From Yinghuangia seranimata (lineage in GTDB: Bacteria; Actinomycetota; Actinomycetes; Streptomycetales; Streptomycetaceae), in the NCBI RefSeq assembly GCF_029953285.1, contig NZ_JASAOI010000011.1:124001-188000 (forward strand): DNA of 64,000 bases, in the 5' to 3' direction. The notes under the pieces were generated by a model. That model did no database searches. It had not been told where the DNA came from and saw nothing but the letters and a program-made list of their open reading frames with translations. A program made the translations under genes and the position numbers. This document shows positions 11,970-22,618 of this stretch, in pieces (position 1 is the first letter of the stretch; each line of letters opens with the position of its first letter).

Positions 11970-14900
11970 GTGGCCGACTCGTTCGTTCATCTCCACGTCC
12001 ACACCGAGTACTCCATGCTGGACGGCGCGGCGCGTCTCAAGGAGATGTTCAAGGAGTGCCAGGAACAGGGCATGACGGCCGTGGCGATGACCGACCACGG
12101 CAACATGTTCGGGGCGTACGAGTTCTACTCGCAGGCCAAGGCGGCCGGCGTCACCCCGGTCATCGGCATCGAGGCGTACGTCGCTCCTGAGGCCCGCGGA
12201 CTGACCAAGCGCGTGCTGTGGGGCACCCCCGCGCAGAAGAAGGACGACGTCTCGGCGTCCGGCGCGTACACCCACAAGACGATCTGGGCGCGGAACAGGA
12301 CCGGCCTGCACAACCTCTTCAAGCTCACCTCGCGGTCGTACGCCGAGGGCTACCTCGTGAAGTGGCCGCGGATGGACGCGGAGATCATCGCCGAGCACGC
12401 CGAGGGCCTCATGGCGACGACCGGCTGCCCGTCCGGCGAGGTGCAGACCCGGCTGCGGCTCGGCCAGTTCGACAAGGCCCTCGAAGCGGCCGCGAAGTAC
12501 CGGGACATCTTCGGCCCGGAGAACTACTTCCTCGAGATCATGGACCACGGGCTCGACATCGAGACCCGGGTGCGGCAGGGCCTGATCGACGTCGGGAAGA
12601 AGCTGAACATCCCGCCGCTGGTGACCAACGACTCGCACTACACGCGGGAGAGCGACGCCGAGGCGCACGACCTGCTGCTGTGCATCCAGACCGGCAAGAA
12701 CCTCTCCGACCCGGACCGGTTCCGGTTCGACGGCACCGGCTACTTCCTCAAGTCGGCCGCGCAGATGTACGGCCAGGACTCCTCCGACGTGTGGCAGGAG
12801 GGCTGCCGCAACACGCTCGTGGTCGCCGAGCGCGTCGACACGACGGACATGTTCCAGGAGCGGAACCTGCTCCCGAAGTTCGACGTGCCGGAGGGCATGA
12901 CCGAGTCCTCGTTCTTCGAGGCCGAGGTGTGGCGCGGCATGGACTGGCGCTTCCCGGACGGCTACGACGACGAGCACCGCACGCAGGCCGACTACGAGAT
13001 CAAGATGATCCAGAAGATGGGCTTCCCGGCCTACTTCCTGGTCGTCGCCGACTTCATCATGTGGGCCAAGAACAACGGCGTGGCGGTCGGCCCGGGCCGT
13101 GGCTCCGCGGCCGGCTCGCTGGTCGCGTACGCGATGGGCATCACCGACCTCGACCCCATCCCGCACGGCCTGATCTTCGAGCGCTTCCTCAACCCCGAGC
13201 GCATCTCGATGCCCGACATCGACATCGACTTCGACGAACGCGGGCGCGGCGACGTCATCCGGTACGTGACCGAAAAGTACGGCTCCGACAAGGTGGCGAT
13301 GATCGTCACCTTCGGCACCATCAAGGCGAAGGCGGCCATCAAGGACGCCAGCCGCGTCCTGGGCTACCCGTACGCGATGGGCGACCGCATCACCAAGGCG
13401 ATGCCCGCCGACGTCATGGGCAAGGGCATCCCGCTGTCGGGCATCACCGACTCCTCGCACCCGCGCTACAACGAGGCGGGCGAGGTGCGCGGCATGTACG
13501 AGAACGAGGCGGACGTCCGCAAGGTCATCGACACCGCGCGCGGCATCGAGGGCCTGATCCGCCAGCCCGGCGTGCACGCGGCCGGCGTGATCATGTCCGC
13601 CGAACCGCTCACCGACAACATCCCGGTGTGGACCCGGCACTCCGACGGCACCGTGATCACGCAGTTCGACTACCCCACGTGCGAAGGCCTCGGCCTTCTC
13701 AAGATGGACTTCCTCGGCCTGCGCAACCTCACGATCATGGACGACGCCGTCAAGGCGATCGAGAAGAACAAGGGTCTCAAGCTCGACCTGCTCGCGCTGC
13801 CGCTGGACGACAAGCCGACCTACGAGCTGCTGGCCCGCGGCGACACGCTCGGCGTCTTCCAGCTGGACGGTGGCCCCATGCGGTCGCTGCTGCGCCTGAT
13901 GCGCCCCGACAACTTCGAGGACATCTCCGCGGTGCTCGCGCTGTACCGGCCGGGTCCGATGGGCGTCAACTCGCACAACAACTACGCGCTCCGGAAGAAC
14001 GGCCAGCAGGACATCACGCCGATCCACAAGGAGCTCGAGGAGCCCCTGAAGGAGATCCTGGAGCCGACCTACGGCCTGATCGTCTACCAGGAGCAGGTGC
14101 AGCGCGCCGCGCAGATCCTCGCCGGCTACTCGCTCGGCGCGGCGGACAACCTGCGCCGCGCGATGGGCAAGAAGAAGAAGGAGATCCTCGACAAGGAGTT
14201 CATCCCCTTCCAGAAGGGCTGCCGGGAGCACGGGTACTCCGACGAGGCGATCCAGACGGTGTGGGACGTCCTGGTGCCGTTCGCGGGCTACGCGTTCAAC
14301 AAGGCGCACTCCGCCGCGTACGGCCTGATCTCCTACTGGACCGCCTACCTCAAGGCCAACTACGCGGCCGAGTACATGTCGGGCCTGCTCACCTCGGTGC
14401 GCGACGACAAGGACAAGTCGGCGATCTACCTGAACGAGTGCCGGCGCATGGGCATCAAGGTGCTGCCGCCGGACGTCAACGAGTCGGACGCCGACTTCAC
14501 CCCACAGGGTGACACGCAGGCCCGGTTCGGCCTGTCCGCGGTCCGCAACGTCGGCGCGAACGTCGTCGAGTCGATCGCGCAGACCCGCCGGGCCAAGGGC
14601 AAGTTCGAGTCGTTCCCGGACTTCCTCGACAAGGTCGAGGCGGTGGTCTGCAACAAGCGGACCGTGGAATCGCTGATCAAGGCCGGCGCGTTCGACTCGC
14701 TCGGGCACACCCGCAAGGGGCTGACCGAGAAGTACGAAGGCATGATCGACGCCGTCGTCGCGGTCAAGCGCAAGGAGTCCGAGGGCCAGTTCGACCTGTT
14801 CGGCGGCGGCGACGACTCGGACGGCCCGGCGTTCGGGCTCGACGTGGAGTTCTCCACCGACGAGTGGGAGAAGACCTTCCTGCTCGCCAACGAGCGCGAG

Positions 14901-15500
14901 ATGCTCGGCCTGTACGTCTCGGACCACCCGCTGTTCGGCATCGAGCACGTGCTGGAGTCCAAGGCGGACTGCATGATCGCCGCGCTGACCGGCGACGAGC
15001 GGCCCGACGGCGCGATCGTCACGATCGGCGGCATCATCTCCGGCCTGCAGCGCAAGATGACCAAGCAGGGCAACCCCTGGGCGATCGCGACGGTCGAGGA
15101 CCTCGCGGGCGCCATCGACTGCATGTTCTTCCCCAACAGCTACGCCCTGGTGTCGACACAACTGGTCGAGGACGCGGTGGTGTTCGTCAAGGGCCGGCTC
15201 GACAAGCGGGAGGACGTGCCGCGCCTCGTGGCGATGGAGCTCATCGTCCCGGACATGTCGGAGCTGGACGCGTCGCAGCCGCTCGTCATCCACCTGCCGA
15301 CCGCACGCATCGCGCCACCGCTGGTCGCCAAGCTCAAGGACGTGCTGCGGCACCACCAGGGCAACACCGAGGTGCGGCTCAAGCTGCACTCGCCGCAGAA
15401 GACCACGTTGATGCGCCTGGACGCGCGGCTGTCGGTCAATCCGACCCCCGCGCTGAAGGGCGACCTCAAGGCGCTGCTCGGTCCCGGCTGCCTGGCCTGA
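11970..15500 (+). CDS. dnaE: DNA polymerase III alpha subunit
   Basis: This 1176-aa replicative polymerase is the catalytic subunit of the chromosomal replicase. The N-terminal PHP domain starts at residue 6 with [14 protein letters not shown]. The polymerase palm includes [13 protein letters not shown] and the catalytic aspartates in [11 protein letters not shown] (from residue 414). Tandem helix-hairpin-helix and OB-fold regions follow ([20 protein letters not shown]). It has the DnaE1 form without a proofreading exonuclease insert, and no intein. GTG 11970 has GGGAGG nine bases upstream. A strong hairpin follows the stop. Confidence 0.97.
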   Translation: MADSFVHLHVHTEYSMLDGAARLKEMFKECQEQGMTAVAMTDHGNMFGAYEFYSQAKAAGVTPVIGIEAYVAPEARGLTKRVLWGTPAQKKDDVSASGAYTHKTIWARNRTGLHNLFKLTSRSYAEGYLVKWPRMDAEIIAEHAEGLMATTGCPSGEVQTRLRLGQFDKALEAAAKYRDIFGPENYFLEIMDHGLDIETRVRQGLIDVGKKLNIPPLVTNDSHYTRESDAEAHDLLLCIQTGKNLSDPDRFRFDGTGYFLKSAAQMYGQDSSDVWQEGCRNTLVVAERVDTTDMFQERNLLPKFDVPEGMTESSFFEAEVWRGMDWRFPDGYDDEHRTQADYEIKMIQKMGFPAYFLVVADFIMWAKNNGVAVGPGRGSAAGSLVAYAMGITDLDPIPHGLIFERFLNPERISMPDIDIDFDERGRGDVIRYVTEKYGSDKVAMIVTFGTIKAKAAIKDASRVLGYPYAMGDRITKAMPADVMGKGIPLSGITDSSHPRYNEAGEVRGMYENEADVRKVIDTARGIEGLIRQPGVHAAGVIMSAEPLTDNIPVWTRHSDGTVITQFDYPTCEGLGLLKMDFLGLRNLTIMDDAVKAIEKNKGLKLDLLALPLDDKPTYELLARGDTLGVFQLDGGPMRSLLRLMRPDNFEDISAVLALYRPGPMGVNSHNNYALRKNGQQDITPIHKELEEPLKEILEPTYGLIVYQEQVQRAAQILAGYSLGAADNLRRAMGKKKKEILDKEFIPFQKGCREHGYSDEAIQTVWDVLVPFAGYAFNKAHSAAYGLISYWTAYLKANYAAEYMSGLLTSVRDDKDKSAIYLNECRRMGIKVLPPDVNESDADFTPQGDTQARFGLSAVRNVGANVVESIAQTRRAKGKFESFPDFLDKVEAVVCNKRTVESLIKAGAFDSLGHTRKGLTEKYEGMIDAVVAVKRKESEGQFDLFGGGDDSDGPAFGLDVEFSTDEWEKTFLLANEREMLGLYVSDHPLFGIEHVLESKADCMIAALTGDERPDGAIVTIGGIISGLQRKMTKQGNPWAIATVEDLAGAIDCMFFPNSYALVSTQLVEDAVVFVKGRLDKREDVPRLVAMELIVPDMSELDASQPLVIHLPTARIAPPLVAKLKDVLRHHQGNTEVRLKLHSPQKTTLMRLDARLSVNPTPALKGDLKALLGPGCLA

Positions 15501-15508
15501 ACCCACAC

Positions 15509-15536
15509 GCCGGGCGCCTGGTCCGCGGCGCCCGGC
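15509..15536 (+). terminator. dnaE terminator
   Basis: A perfect 10-bp stem (15509-15518 with 15527-15536) with an 8-base loop lies nine bases after the dnaE stop. No T-tract follows. Confidence 0.65.
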
Positions 15537-15705
15537 GCCTAGGCCGTACGTACCAAGTTCGCCAAACGGCATATTTCTATCCCGTCAAACACCGGATGCG
15601 TGAACTCCCGGGCACGTAGAGTCGTTCTTCCCTATGTGGTCGCACGGCCGGGTGCGGCCATCAAGGCCCCGGGCGATCCGCCCGGGGGGAAACGGGGATA
15701 CGACC

Positions 15706-15813
15706 ATGACCAACGGCCGACAACACGCACACCCCTCCGATCAGCAGCCCGCGCCACCGGCGCCGGACCTGCGGACCGAACGGCCCGATCCGCGGCCCGG
15801 CAAGAACGGCTGA
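15706..15813 (+). CDS. Possible 35-aa proline-rich protein
   Basis: ATG 15706 has GGGG eight bases upstream and opens a 35-aa frame (MTNGRQHAHPSDQQPAPPAP at its start) ending at TGA 15811-15813. It is hydrophilic and proline-rich, with no motif. It lies in the otherwise empty 472-base gap between dnaE and the next gene. The evidence is only the ribosome site and codon positions, so it could be chance. Confidence 0.3.
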   Translation: MTNGRQHAHPSDQQPAPPAPDLRTERPDPRPGKNG

Positions 15814-15972
15814 CCCGGGCGCGGTCCGCACGACTTGCGTAGGCGGACCGCGGCGCACGGGGCGTGCGACGATGGGGGGCGGCTCTTTCGGGGGACGTAC
15901 AGGCCGCCCCCTTTCCCACGCCCGTCGTCCCGGGACCCGGTCCCGGGATTCGGCTCGGAGGACACGCGACAC

Positions 15973-16641
15973 ATGGCCGGATGGTCGAGGCTCGGCCGCG
16001 CCGGCCTGGCCGCCGCGCGCGGTGGCAACAGGCTCAGGGCAGCGGCCCGCGAGGCCGAGCGCCGTGACGCGAAGGGCGCGACGGGCGCGACGGGTGCGCC
16101 CGGGCCCGATGCCGACGCGTCGGACGTGGACACCAGCCTGACGGCGGCGCAGGCCGCGCTGCTCCTGCGCTACATCGCCGGCCGGCTCGTCCTCGGGCGG
16201 CTGGAGCTGGTGTTCCTCCTCAAGTACGTGCTGGCGGCGCTGGGCGTCCTGCTGCTGTTCGGCGGCGCCACCGTCCCGCTCGGCGTCGTGCTGCTGGTCC
16301 TCTTCGCGGTCGCGGCCCTCGTCCAGTGGATGATCAGCGCGTCCGTCGGACGACTCGCCGCGTTCAAGCGGCTGTCCCACGCCGAGGGCGCGCTCATGGA
16401 CGCCACCACCGTGTGGTGGCCCAACCTCAAGCGCGAGCTGGTGCGCGTCGGCCTCCCGACCCGCCCGTGGGCGCTGCTCAAACTGGCTCTCGCGTTCGCG
16501 GCCCGGCGGCTGCCCGCCGACCAGGACCGCGCGATGCGCGACATCCGGTGGCGCGGCGCGGTGCTGCCCCGCGAACAGTGGGTCAGGGCCCGGCAGGTGC
16601 TGGCCAGGGCCGCGGCACGGGAGACGGAGCGGGCCCCGTAG
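15973..16641 (+). CDS. Uncharacterised membrane protein
   Basis: This 222-aa protein starts at ATG 15973 with GGAGG upstream. Residues 1-50 are basic and low complexity. Two or three hydrophobic segments fall at about residues 55-120 (LVFLLKYVLAALGVLLLFGG and the following VLLLVLFAVAALVQWM). The C-terminal 100 residues are basic and soluble (FAARRLPADQDRAMRDIRW). I do not recognise the family. The next gene, an ABC ATPase, starts 93 bases on. Confidence 0.65.
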   Translation: MAGWSRLGRAGLAAARGGNRLRAAAREAERRDAKGATGATGAPGPDADASDVDTSLTAAQAALLLRYIAGRLVLGRLELVFLLKYVLAALGVLLLFGGATVPLGVVLLVLFAVAALVQWMISASVGRLAAFKRLSHAEGALMDATTVWWPNLKRELVRVGLPTRPWALLKLALAFAARRLPADQDRAMRDIRWRGAVLPREQWVRARQVLARAAARETERAP

Positions 16642-16734
16642 AGTTTTGGGGCACGGATTTTGTCCCTGCCACACCGGCAGCATCCGAGGTATCCCTGACG
16701 ACCCAGGGGCACAAGAGGCCAGGAGAGACACAGC

Positions 16735-17759
<1,025 letters not shown>

Positions 17760-17763
<4 letters not shown>

Positions 17764-17840
17764 GCGGGGGAGCGGCGGGCCGCGCCGTCGTCGTGCGCGG
17801 CCGCGGTGCGGGCCGTGGTGCCGGGGAGGCGGGCGCGTGA
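17760..17840 (+). CDS. Possible 26-aa bridge ORF between ABC genes
   Basis: ATG 17760 overlaps the stop of the ATPase gene (ATGA), and the ORF's own TGA overlaps GTG of the permease gene (GTGA). The product would be MSGGAAGRAVVVRGRGAGRG plus six residues, glycine/arginine/alanine-rich. The double overlap would allow ribosomes to pass from the ATPase to the permease gene. It may be a coupling device rather than a functional peptide, or coincidence. Confidence 0.3.
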
Positions 17841-18637
17841 GTCAGACCCTCGGGCGTTCCTCGGCCGCCGGGAGCGACGCCGAGCCGCTGGCGGCGGCGA
17901 CGCCGCTGTGGGCCGGGCTCGCCGCCGTGTACCGGGCGCAGCTGTCGCGGGTGCGCGTCTCGCGCGTGCCGCTGCTGTTCGTCGCGGTCTTCCAGTCCGT
18001 CGGGATCATGATCCTGATGCGCGGCGTCGTCGACACCGGCTCCGACAGCGCGCGTGAGGCGGTCGTCGCAGGCTCCAGCGTGCTGGTCGTGGCGTTTGTG
18101 GCACTGAACCTGCTCGCCCAGCACTTCGGGGCGCTGCGGGCCGCCAACGCGCTCGACTACTACCTGACGCTGCCGGTGCGCCCCGCCGCCGTGGTGCTGG
18201 GCATCGCCGCGGCGTACGCCTCGTTCACGCTGCCCGGCGCGGTCGTGACGGCCGTCATCGGCGCGCTGATGTTCCAGCTGCCGCTGGCCAACCTGTGGGC
18301 ACTGCTGCTGGTCGTACCGCTGTCCGGGGCCGCGCTGGCCGGTGTCGGGGCGGTCTGCGGGCTGCTCTCGCCGCGCCAGGAACTCGCGACGCTGCTCGGA
18401 CAGTTGGGCATGTCGGCGGCGCTGCTGCTCGGCATCATCCCGGCGGACCGCATGCCGATGGTCGTCGAGTGGGGCCGCGACGTGCTGCCGTCCTCGTACG
18501 GGGTCGACGCGTTCATCGCCACCTACGGCACCCCGGACTGGGCGGCGTTCGGCGCGGACCTCGCGGTGTGCGCCGCGGTCGGTGTCGCGATGCTGAGCCT
18601 CGCGACCTGGGCGTTCCGGCGCACCGCGCGGGGCTGA
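17837..18637 (+). CDS. ABC-2 type transporter permease
   Basis: This 266-aa integral membrane protein has six hydrophobic segments (for example LLFVAVFQSVGIMILMRGVV, SVLVVAFVALNLLAQ, LWALLLVVPLSGAALAGVGA). It carries the ABC-2 pattern of a long first cytoplasmic part and a SPRQE loop. Paired with the ATPase upstream, it would form a homodimeric exporter. GTG 17837 has GGGGAGG eight bases before it. Confidence 0.88.
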   Translation: MSQTLGRSSAAGSDAEPLAAATPLWAGLAAVYRAQLSRVRVSRVPLLFVAVFQSVGIMILMRGVVDTGSDSAREAVVAGSSVLVVAFVALNLLAQHFGALRAANALDYYLTLPVRPAAVVLGIAAAYASFTLPGAVVTAVIGALMFQLPLANLWALLLVVPLSGAALAGVGAVCGLLSPRQELATLLGQLGMSAALLLGIIPADRMPMVVEWGRDVLPSSYGVDAFIATYGTPDWAAFGADLAVCAAVGVAMLSLATWAFRRTARG

Positions 18638-18723
18638 CCGGCCCGGCTCAGGCCCCCCCGACCGCACCTCCGACACCCCGCCGGGATCCGGCAACCCGAC
18701 GACGAGCATGGGACGCTGACTGT

Positions 18724-19557
18724 ATGACGTCGCCCTGGCAGTTCGACCAGAACCCTGCCGCAGCCGCTGCCGGTGACCCCGACGGCCCCGTCGGCGGTCC
18801 GCCGCAGCAGCCCGGTCCGGCGCCCGCCGGCGGGCCCGCGGCCTGGTGGAAGGCCGGCAAGGGCGACATCCTGGCGGGCCTCGTGGTCCTGGCCGTGTGC
18901 CTCGTCGCCGCGGTCGCGGCCGGCGCCGTCTGGCACGCGCTCGCGCCGGACATGCCGCGCGTCGTCGTCAACCACAACGTGTACGACACCCCGCAGACCC
19001 CGGTCGAGGGCGAGGTCGCGCGCGACGGCTGGTTCGCGGTCGTCGGCGTGGTGACCGGTCTGCTGATCGCCGCGGCGGTGTTCTGGAAGGGCCGCAGGCA
19101 CGGCATCGGCGTCGCGGTCGCTCTGGGCCTCGGCGGGCTGCTGGGCTCGTACGTCGCGTACAAGGTCGGCGCGGCGCTGGGCCCCGACACGTTCGGCGAC
19201 CAGCTCAAGTCGCTCGACGGCCGGCACGACTTCGACGAACCGCTGCGGATCCAGGCGATGGGCGTGCTGTACCTGTGGCCGATGGCGTCGCTGGTGCTCT
19301 ACATCTTCCTGTACGCGGCGTTCGGGCCGCGCGACGCCGCGCAGAAGCAGCTGGGCGGCTGGCCGCCCCGCGGATACGCGCAGCAGCCCGGGACCCCGCA
19401 GCCGGGACCGTGGCAGTTCCCGGGGGCGGGGCAGCCGGGGCCGCAGCAGAACGGCGGCTTGCCGGGCGGCACTCGGCCCGGGGCCGGACCGGGCCACGGC
19501 GAGGACGCGCCGCCCGCGGCGGGCGACGGCCCCGATCTGACGAAGCGCGCCGAGTAG
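18724..19557 (+). CDS. Membrane protein with proline/glycine-rich tails (possibly DUF2567)
   Basis: This 277-aa protein has four hydrophobic segments: residues about 50-72, 105-125, 130-150 and a last one at VLYLWPMASLVLYIFLYAAF. The extracellular stretch RVVVNHNVYDTPQTPVEGE lies between the first two. The layout, with GWFAVVGVVTGLLIAAAVFW and LGSYVAYKVGAALGP, resembles the actinobacterial DUF2567 family by eye. N- and C-terminal tails are Pro/Gly/Gln-rich. It is convergent with the YbaK gene. Confidence 0.7.
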   Translation: MTSPWQFDQNPAAAAAGDPDGPVGGPPQQPGPAPAGGPAAWWKAGKGDILAGLVVLAVCLVAAVAAGAVWHALAPDMPRVVVNHNVYDTPQTPVEGEVARDGWFAVVGVVTGLLIAAAVFWKGRRHGIGVAVALGLGGLLGSYVAYKVGAALGPDTFGDQLKSLDGRHDFDEPLRIQAMGVLYLWPMASLVLYIFLYAAFGPRDAAQKQLGGWPPRGYAQQPGTPQPGPWQFPGAGQPGPQQNGGLPGGTRPGAGPGHGEDAPPAAGDGPDLTKRAE

Positions 19558-19585
19558 CGCCTTCGCCGGGCCCGCGGCGCTCGCG

Positions 19586-20086
19586 TCAGGCCCTGCCGAT
19601 CGCCGCGGTCACCGCGCCCGTCATCCGTACGAGGTCGGCCGCCGCCAGTTCGATCTCCAGGCCGCGGCGGCCCGCCGACACGAACACCGTCGGGTGTGTC
19701 AGCGCGCTCGCGTCGACCACCGTCGCCAGGCGGCGCTTCTGCCCCAGCGGGCTGATGCCGCCCACGACGTAGCCCGTAGCGCGTTCCGCCGCCGCCGGGT
19801 CGGCCATCGCCGCCTTCTTGCCGCCGACCGCCGCGGCGAGCGCCTTCAGGTCGAGCTTGCCGGCGACCGGCACCACGCCGACCGTGAGGGCGCCGTCGAC
19901 GTCCGCCAGCAGCGTCTTGAAGACCCGCTCGGCCGGCACGCCGAGCGCCGCGGCCGCCTCCTCGCCGTACGACGCCGCGTCCGGGTCGTGCGTGTACGCG
20001 TGCACGGTGTACGCGGCCCCGTCCCGGGTCAGCGCCACCGTCGCCGGCGTGCCCTTGCCGCCCTGCCCGGCCTTGCCCTTCGCCAC
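19586..20086 (-). CDS. ybaK: YbaK/EbsC-type Cys-tRNA(Pro) deacylase
   Basis: This 166-aa protein would hydrolyse mischarged Cys-tRNA(Pro). It has the YbaK fold markers: YTVHAYTHDPDA, GEEAAAALGVPAERVFKTLLA (with the catalytic lysine) and GYVVGGISPLGQKRRLATVVD. Length is typical. GTG 20086 is preceded by GAAGGA. A short run of TTCGTCTG-type repeats lies upstream, before the LON-domain gene on the same strand 53 bases away, so the two may be co-transcribed. Confidence 0.9.
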   Translation of the reverse strand: MAKGKAGQGGKGTPATVALTRDGAAYTVHAYTHDPDAASYGEEAAAALGVPAERVFKTLLADVDGALTVGVVPVAGKLDLKALAAAVGGKKAAMADPAAAERATGYVVGGISPLGQKRRLATVVDASALTHPTVFVSAGRRGLEIELAAADLVRMTGAVTAAIGRA

Positions 20087-20139
20087 GGAGGATTCCTTCT
20101 TCTGCGTCCGCTTCGTCTGCTTCGTCTGTTGCGTCCGCG

Positions 20140-20817
20140 CTAGTTCGGTTCGACGCCCTGCTTGACCAGCTCCACCGCGGGGAGCGACCGCAGGTGCGCC
20201 AGCAGCGCGTTCTCGCGCCGCAGCAGGCGCAGCTCGCCGCGCAGCCGCGCCGTCGCGTCGGGGGCCTCCAGCAGGTCCTGCTTGTCCGGCAGGTCCAGCA
20301 CCATGGCGGCGGCCACCAGGTAGGACAGCACACCCGGGTCGTCCGGCAGCTCCGGCATCTCGACCGCGCTGCGGCCCTGCGTGCCCAGCAGCCGCCGCTG
20401 GTACTCGGCGAACGCACGGGCGACCGCGAGCCCGAGGGCCTGCGCGTTGTCGCCCTTCGGCTCCTCGACGGGCTCGACCTCGCCGACCAGGTACGGGCCC
20501 GAGTCGTCGACCGAGAGCAGGCGGAACCGCGCGGCGCCCGTGGCCACCACGTCGAACCGGCCGTCGGCGTGCGGCCGGATGGACGCCACCTCGGCGGTGC
20601 AGCCGACCGCGTACACGGCCTCCGCCGCGTCGACCGGGAGCTCGCCGACCTCGCGGCCGGTCCGCAGCGCGACCACGCCGAACCGGCGCTCGCCCTCCGG
20701 CAGCGCGATCAGGTCGCGGGCCAGGCGGCGGTAGCGCTCCTCGAAGATGTTCAGGGGCAGGACAAGACCCGGATACAGCACCGAGTTGAGGGGGAACAGC
20801 GGGAGCCGGTCGGTCAC
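20140..20817 (-). CDS. LON substrate-binding domain protein
   Basis: This 225-aa protein consists of a LON N-terminal-type domain (LPLFPLNSVLYPGLVLPLNI, then FGVVAL and VYAVGCTAEVASIRPHADGRFDVVATG) without the AAA ATPase or protease of Lon. Such stand-alone proteins are common in actinobacteria and their role is not established. A TAGGCT -10-like box (20831-20826) lies eight bases before GTG 20817 and there is no ribosome site, so the mRNA may be nearly leaderless. Confidence 0.88.
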   Translation of the reverse strand: MTDRLPLFPLNSVLYPGLVLPLNIFEERYRRLARDLIALPEGERRFGVVALRTGREVGELPVDAAEAVYAVGCTAEVASIRPHADGRFDVVATGAARFRLLSVDDSGPYLVGEVEPVEEPKGDNAQALGLAVARAFAEYQRRLLGTQGRSAVEMPELPDDPGVLSYLVAAAMVLDLPDKQDLLEAPDATARLRGELRLLRRENALLAHLRSLPAVELVKQGVEPN

Positions 20818-20920
20818 GGGACCAAAGCCTATCGGCGTCCACGGCGCGGTTTCGGCTGAGTTTCACCAACCTGGGGCCGGTGCGCGGGCAGGTGCCTCCC
20901 ACCCGCGCGGGGCGTGTCCG

Positions 20921-22457
20921 TCACGCGCGGTTGAGCACCCGGGTCGCGCCGGCCGCCGCCGCACCCGCCAGCACCCACCCGAGCACCACGAGCGTGTACG
21001 CCACCCATTGCGCCCAGCCGCCCGGATCCCACGCGTTCTCCTGCCCGAACGACACCACCGGGAGCAGCAGGTCCAGCGTGTAGAAGAAGGCGTTCCAGTG
21101 CGGTGCCTCGTCCGCCTTGAGCGGGCTCGGCCGGTCGACCGAGAACGCCGCCGTGCCGACCGCGATCAGCGCGAGCAGCCAGCAACAGGGCCCGGGTGGG
21201 GCGGTAGCCGTACCCGATCGCGACGTCCTGCACGACGCCCCACACCCGGCCCGGCCAGCGCAGTGTCTCGCGGTTGCGGCGCTGCTTGGCGAGCAGCACG
21301 CCGCGGGCGTCCTCGTCCTGGCCGGACGCGCGGAAGGCCGCCGCCAGCTGCTCGTACGGCTGCGGCTCGTACTCCGGCGTCGCGTCCGCCAGCCAGGCCA
21401 GGCGCTCGCGCAACGGAATCGGCTGCGAGGTGCGCAGCACGGCGTAGGTCATCCCGCCGATCGACGTCCGGCCCCGGCCGGGCCACGTGCCGGGCACGTC
21501 GGTCAGCGACCCCAACTGCGCGCCGCTCAGCAGGATCCGCCCCACTGGACGCGGTGCGATGTCCAGGTGCAGCGTGCGGGCCTGCACACGCCACATCGCC
21601 AGGGCCTCGTCCGGGTCCTCGAGCATGTGGGCGTTGCTGAACACGCAGCCGTCGCCTATGCGCGCGTCGTTGAGCCGGATCGACCCGGTCGCGTGGAAGC
21701 GGTCGCTCATGTGCAGCGACTGCTCGACGAACATCGCGGCGCCGTCGAACGCGAGATGGCGGTAGCCGCGGCTGTCCAGCCCCTCGGGGGCGTCGAGCCG
21801 CGCCCCGAAGAACGTCGCCCGGCCGCCGATCCGGGCGCTGCGCAGGCTCACCGTGCCGCTCGCGTGGAACCCGTTGTGCGCGCTCAGGTCGCGCTCCACC
21901 TGCAACCCGTCGCCCGAGACCGACCGGCCGTCCCGAAGCCGCCCGATCCGCGAGCCGTGCAGCACCAGGTCGGTGCCGATCCGCGCGTCGATGAGCACGA
22001 CGCCGTCCGCCACCCGCGTCGTCGTCAGGCACAGGTCCCCGTCGGTGCGCAGCCGCCGGGCCCGCACGGCCGCGACCACGCACCCGATGAGCCGCACCGT
22101 GCCGGCCACCGCGTCGTTGAGGATGAGCCGGCCTTCCAACCGGCAGCCGCGCAGGTCCACGTACGCGTCGACCCGCGTCCCGCGCAGCACAAGGTCGCCG
22201 ACCACCCGCGCCCCGACGAGCTCCAACGCCGGCATCCGCCCCGGCTCCGGCTCCGGCCCGTTCACCAGCAGCCGTGCCAACACCTCGGCCCGCACCGTCC
22301 GTTCGGGCCCCCAGTCGGCCCCGAGCCCCTCCGCCGGCAACGGCCAGTCCAGCGAGAACCCGAGCCCGCCGCCCTGGAAGTCGCACGGCTCCCCGCGCCG
22401 GTACGCCTCCCAGACCCGCCGCTCGGCGTCCGTCAGATCCCCCGGGATCCCGGTCAT
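20921..22457 (-). CDS. Frameshifted membrane protein with polypeptide-repeat domain
   Basis: From ATG 22457 the frame runs 426 codons, most of it a chain of short strands of the form '[22 protein letters not shown]', resembling a right-handed beta-helix of pentapeptide/bactofilin-like repeats. At about 21179 the frame breaks. Removing one base there joins it to an 85-residue frame ending at TGA 20923-20921, which holds two membrane segments ([11 protein letters not shown], then [20 protein letters not shown]) and the block [19 protein letters not shown]. The intact protein would be about 511 aa, a cytoplasmic repeat domain with a C-terminal membrane anchor. Without the shift the original frame runs on into non-conserved Gly/Arg-rich sequence until 20829. 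It is either a real disruption or a sequencing error. Confidence 0.7.
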
Positions 22458-22604
22458 GCGCGCCCCCGTGTGTCCGTGCCCACTCCCGGACGGCATTGTG
22501 CCGTGTGACGCACGAGTCCGGCGTGCCCCGTGGGGCGGGTGTGCTCTCGCCGCCGCCCGCGTCTCAGCACCCGACACGCCGCAGCCCGGATCCAGGCCCC
22601 TCCC

Positions 22605-22618
22605 TACACTGGGACAGG
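22605..22618 (+). promoter_or_regulatory. his operon promoter (-10 box), probable leaderless start
   Basis: TACACT (22605-22610) lies seven bases before GTG 22618, and there is no ribosome site between them. Transcription is therefore expected at or next to the first base of hisD. No clear -35 element is visible at the matching distance. Confidence 0.55.

Noticed and set aside
13081-13260. Intein in the DnaE polymerase region
   Set aside because: The catalytic block is uninterrupted and no intein motifs are seen.
11877-15572. A 1231-residue open frame on the minus strand opposite dnaE
   Set aside because: It is antisense to dnaE, with a biased composition and no recognisable domain.
20829-20920. 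C-terminal extension of the repeat protein in its original frame
   Set aside because: The sequence after the frame break is low-complexity Gly/Arg; the alternative frame holds the membrane segments.
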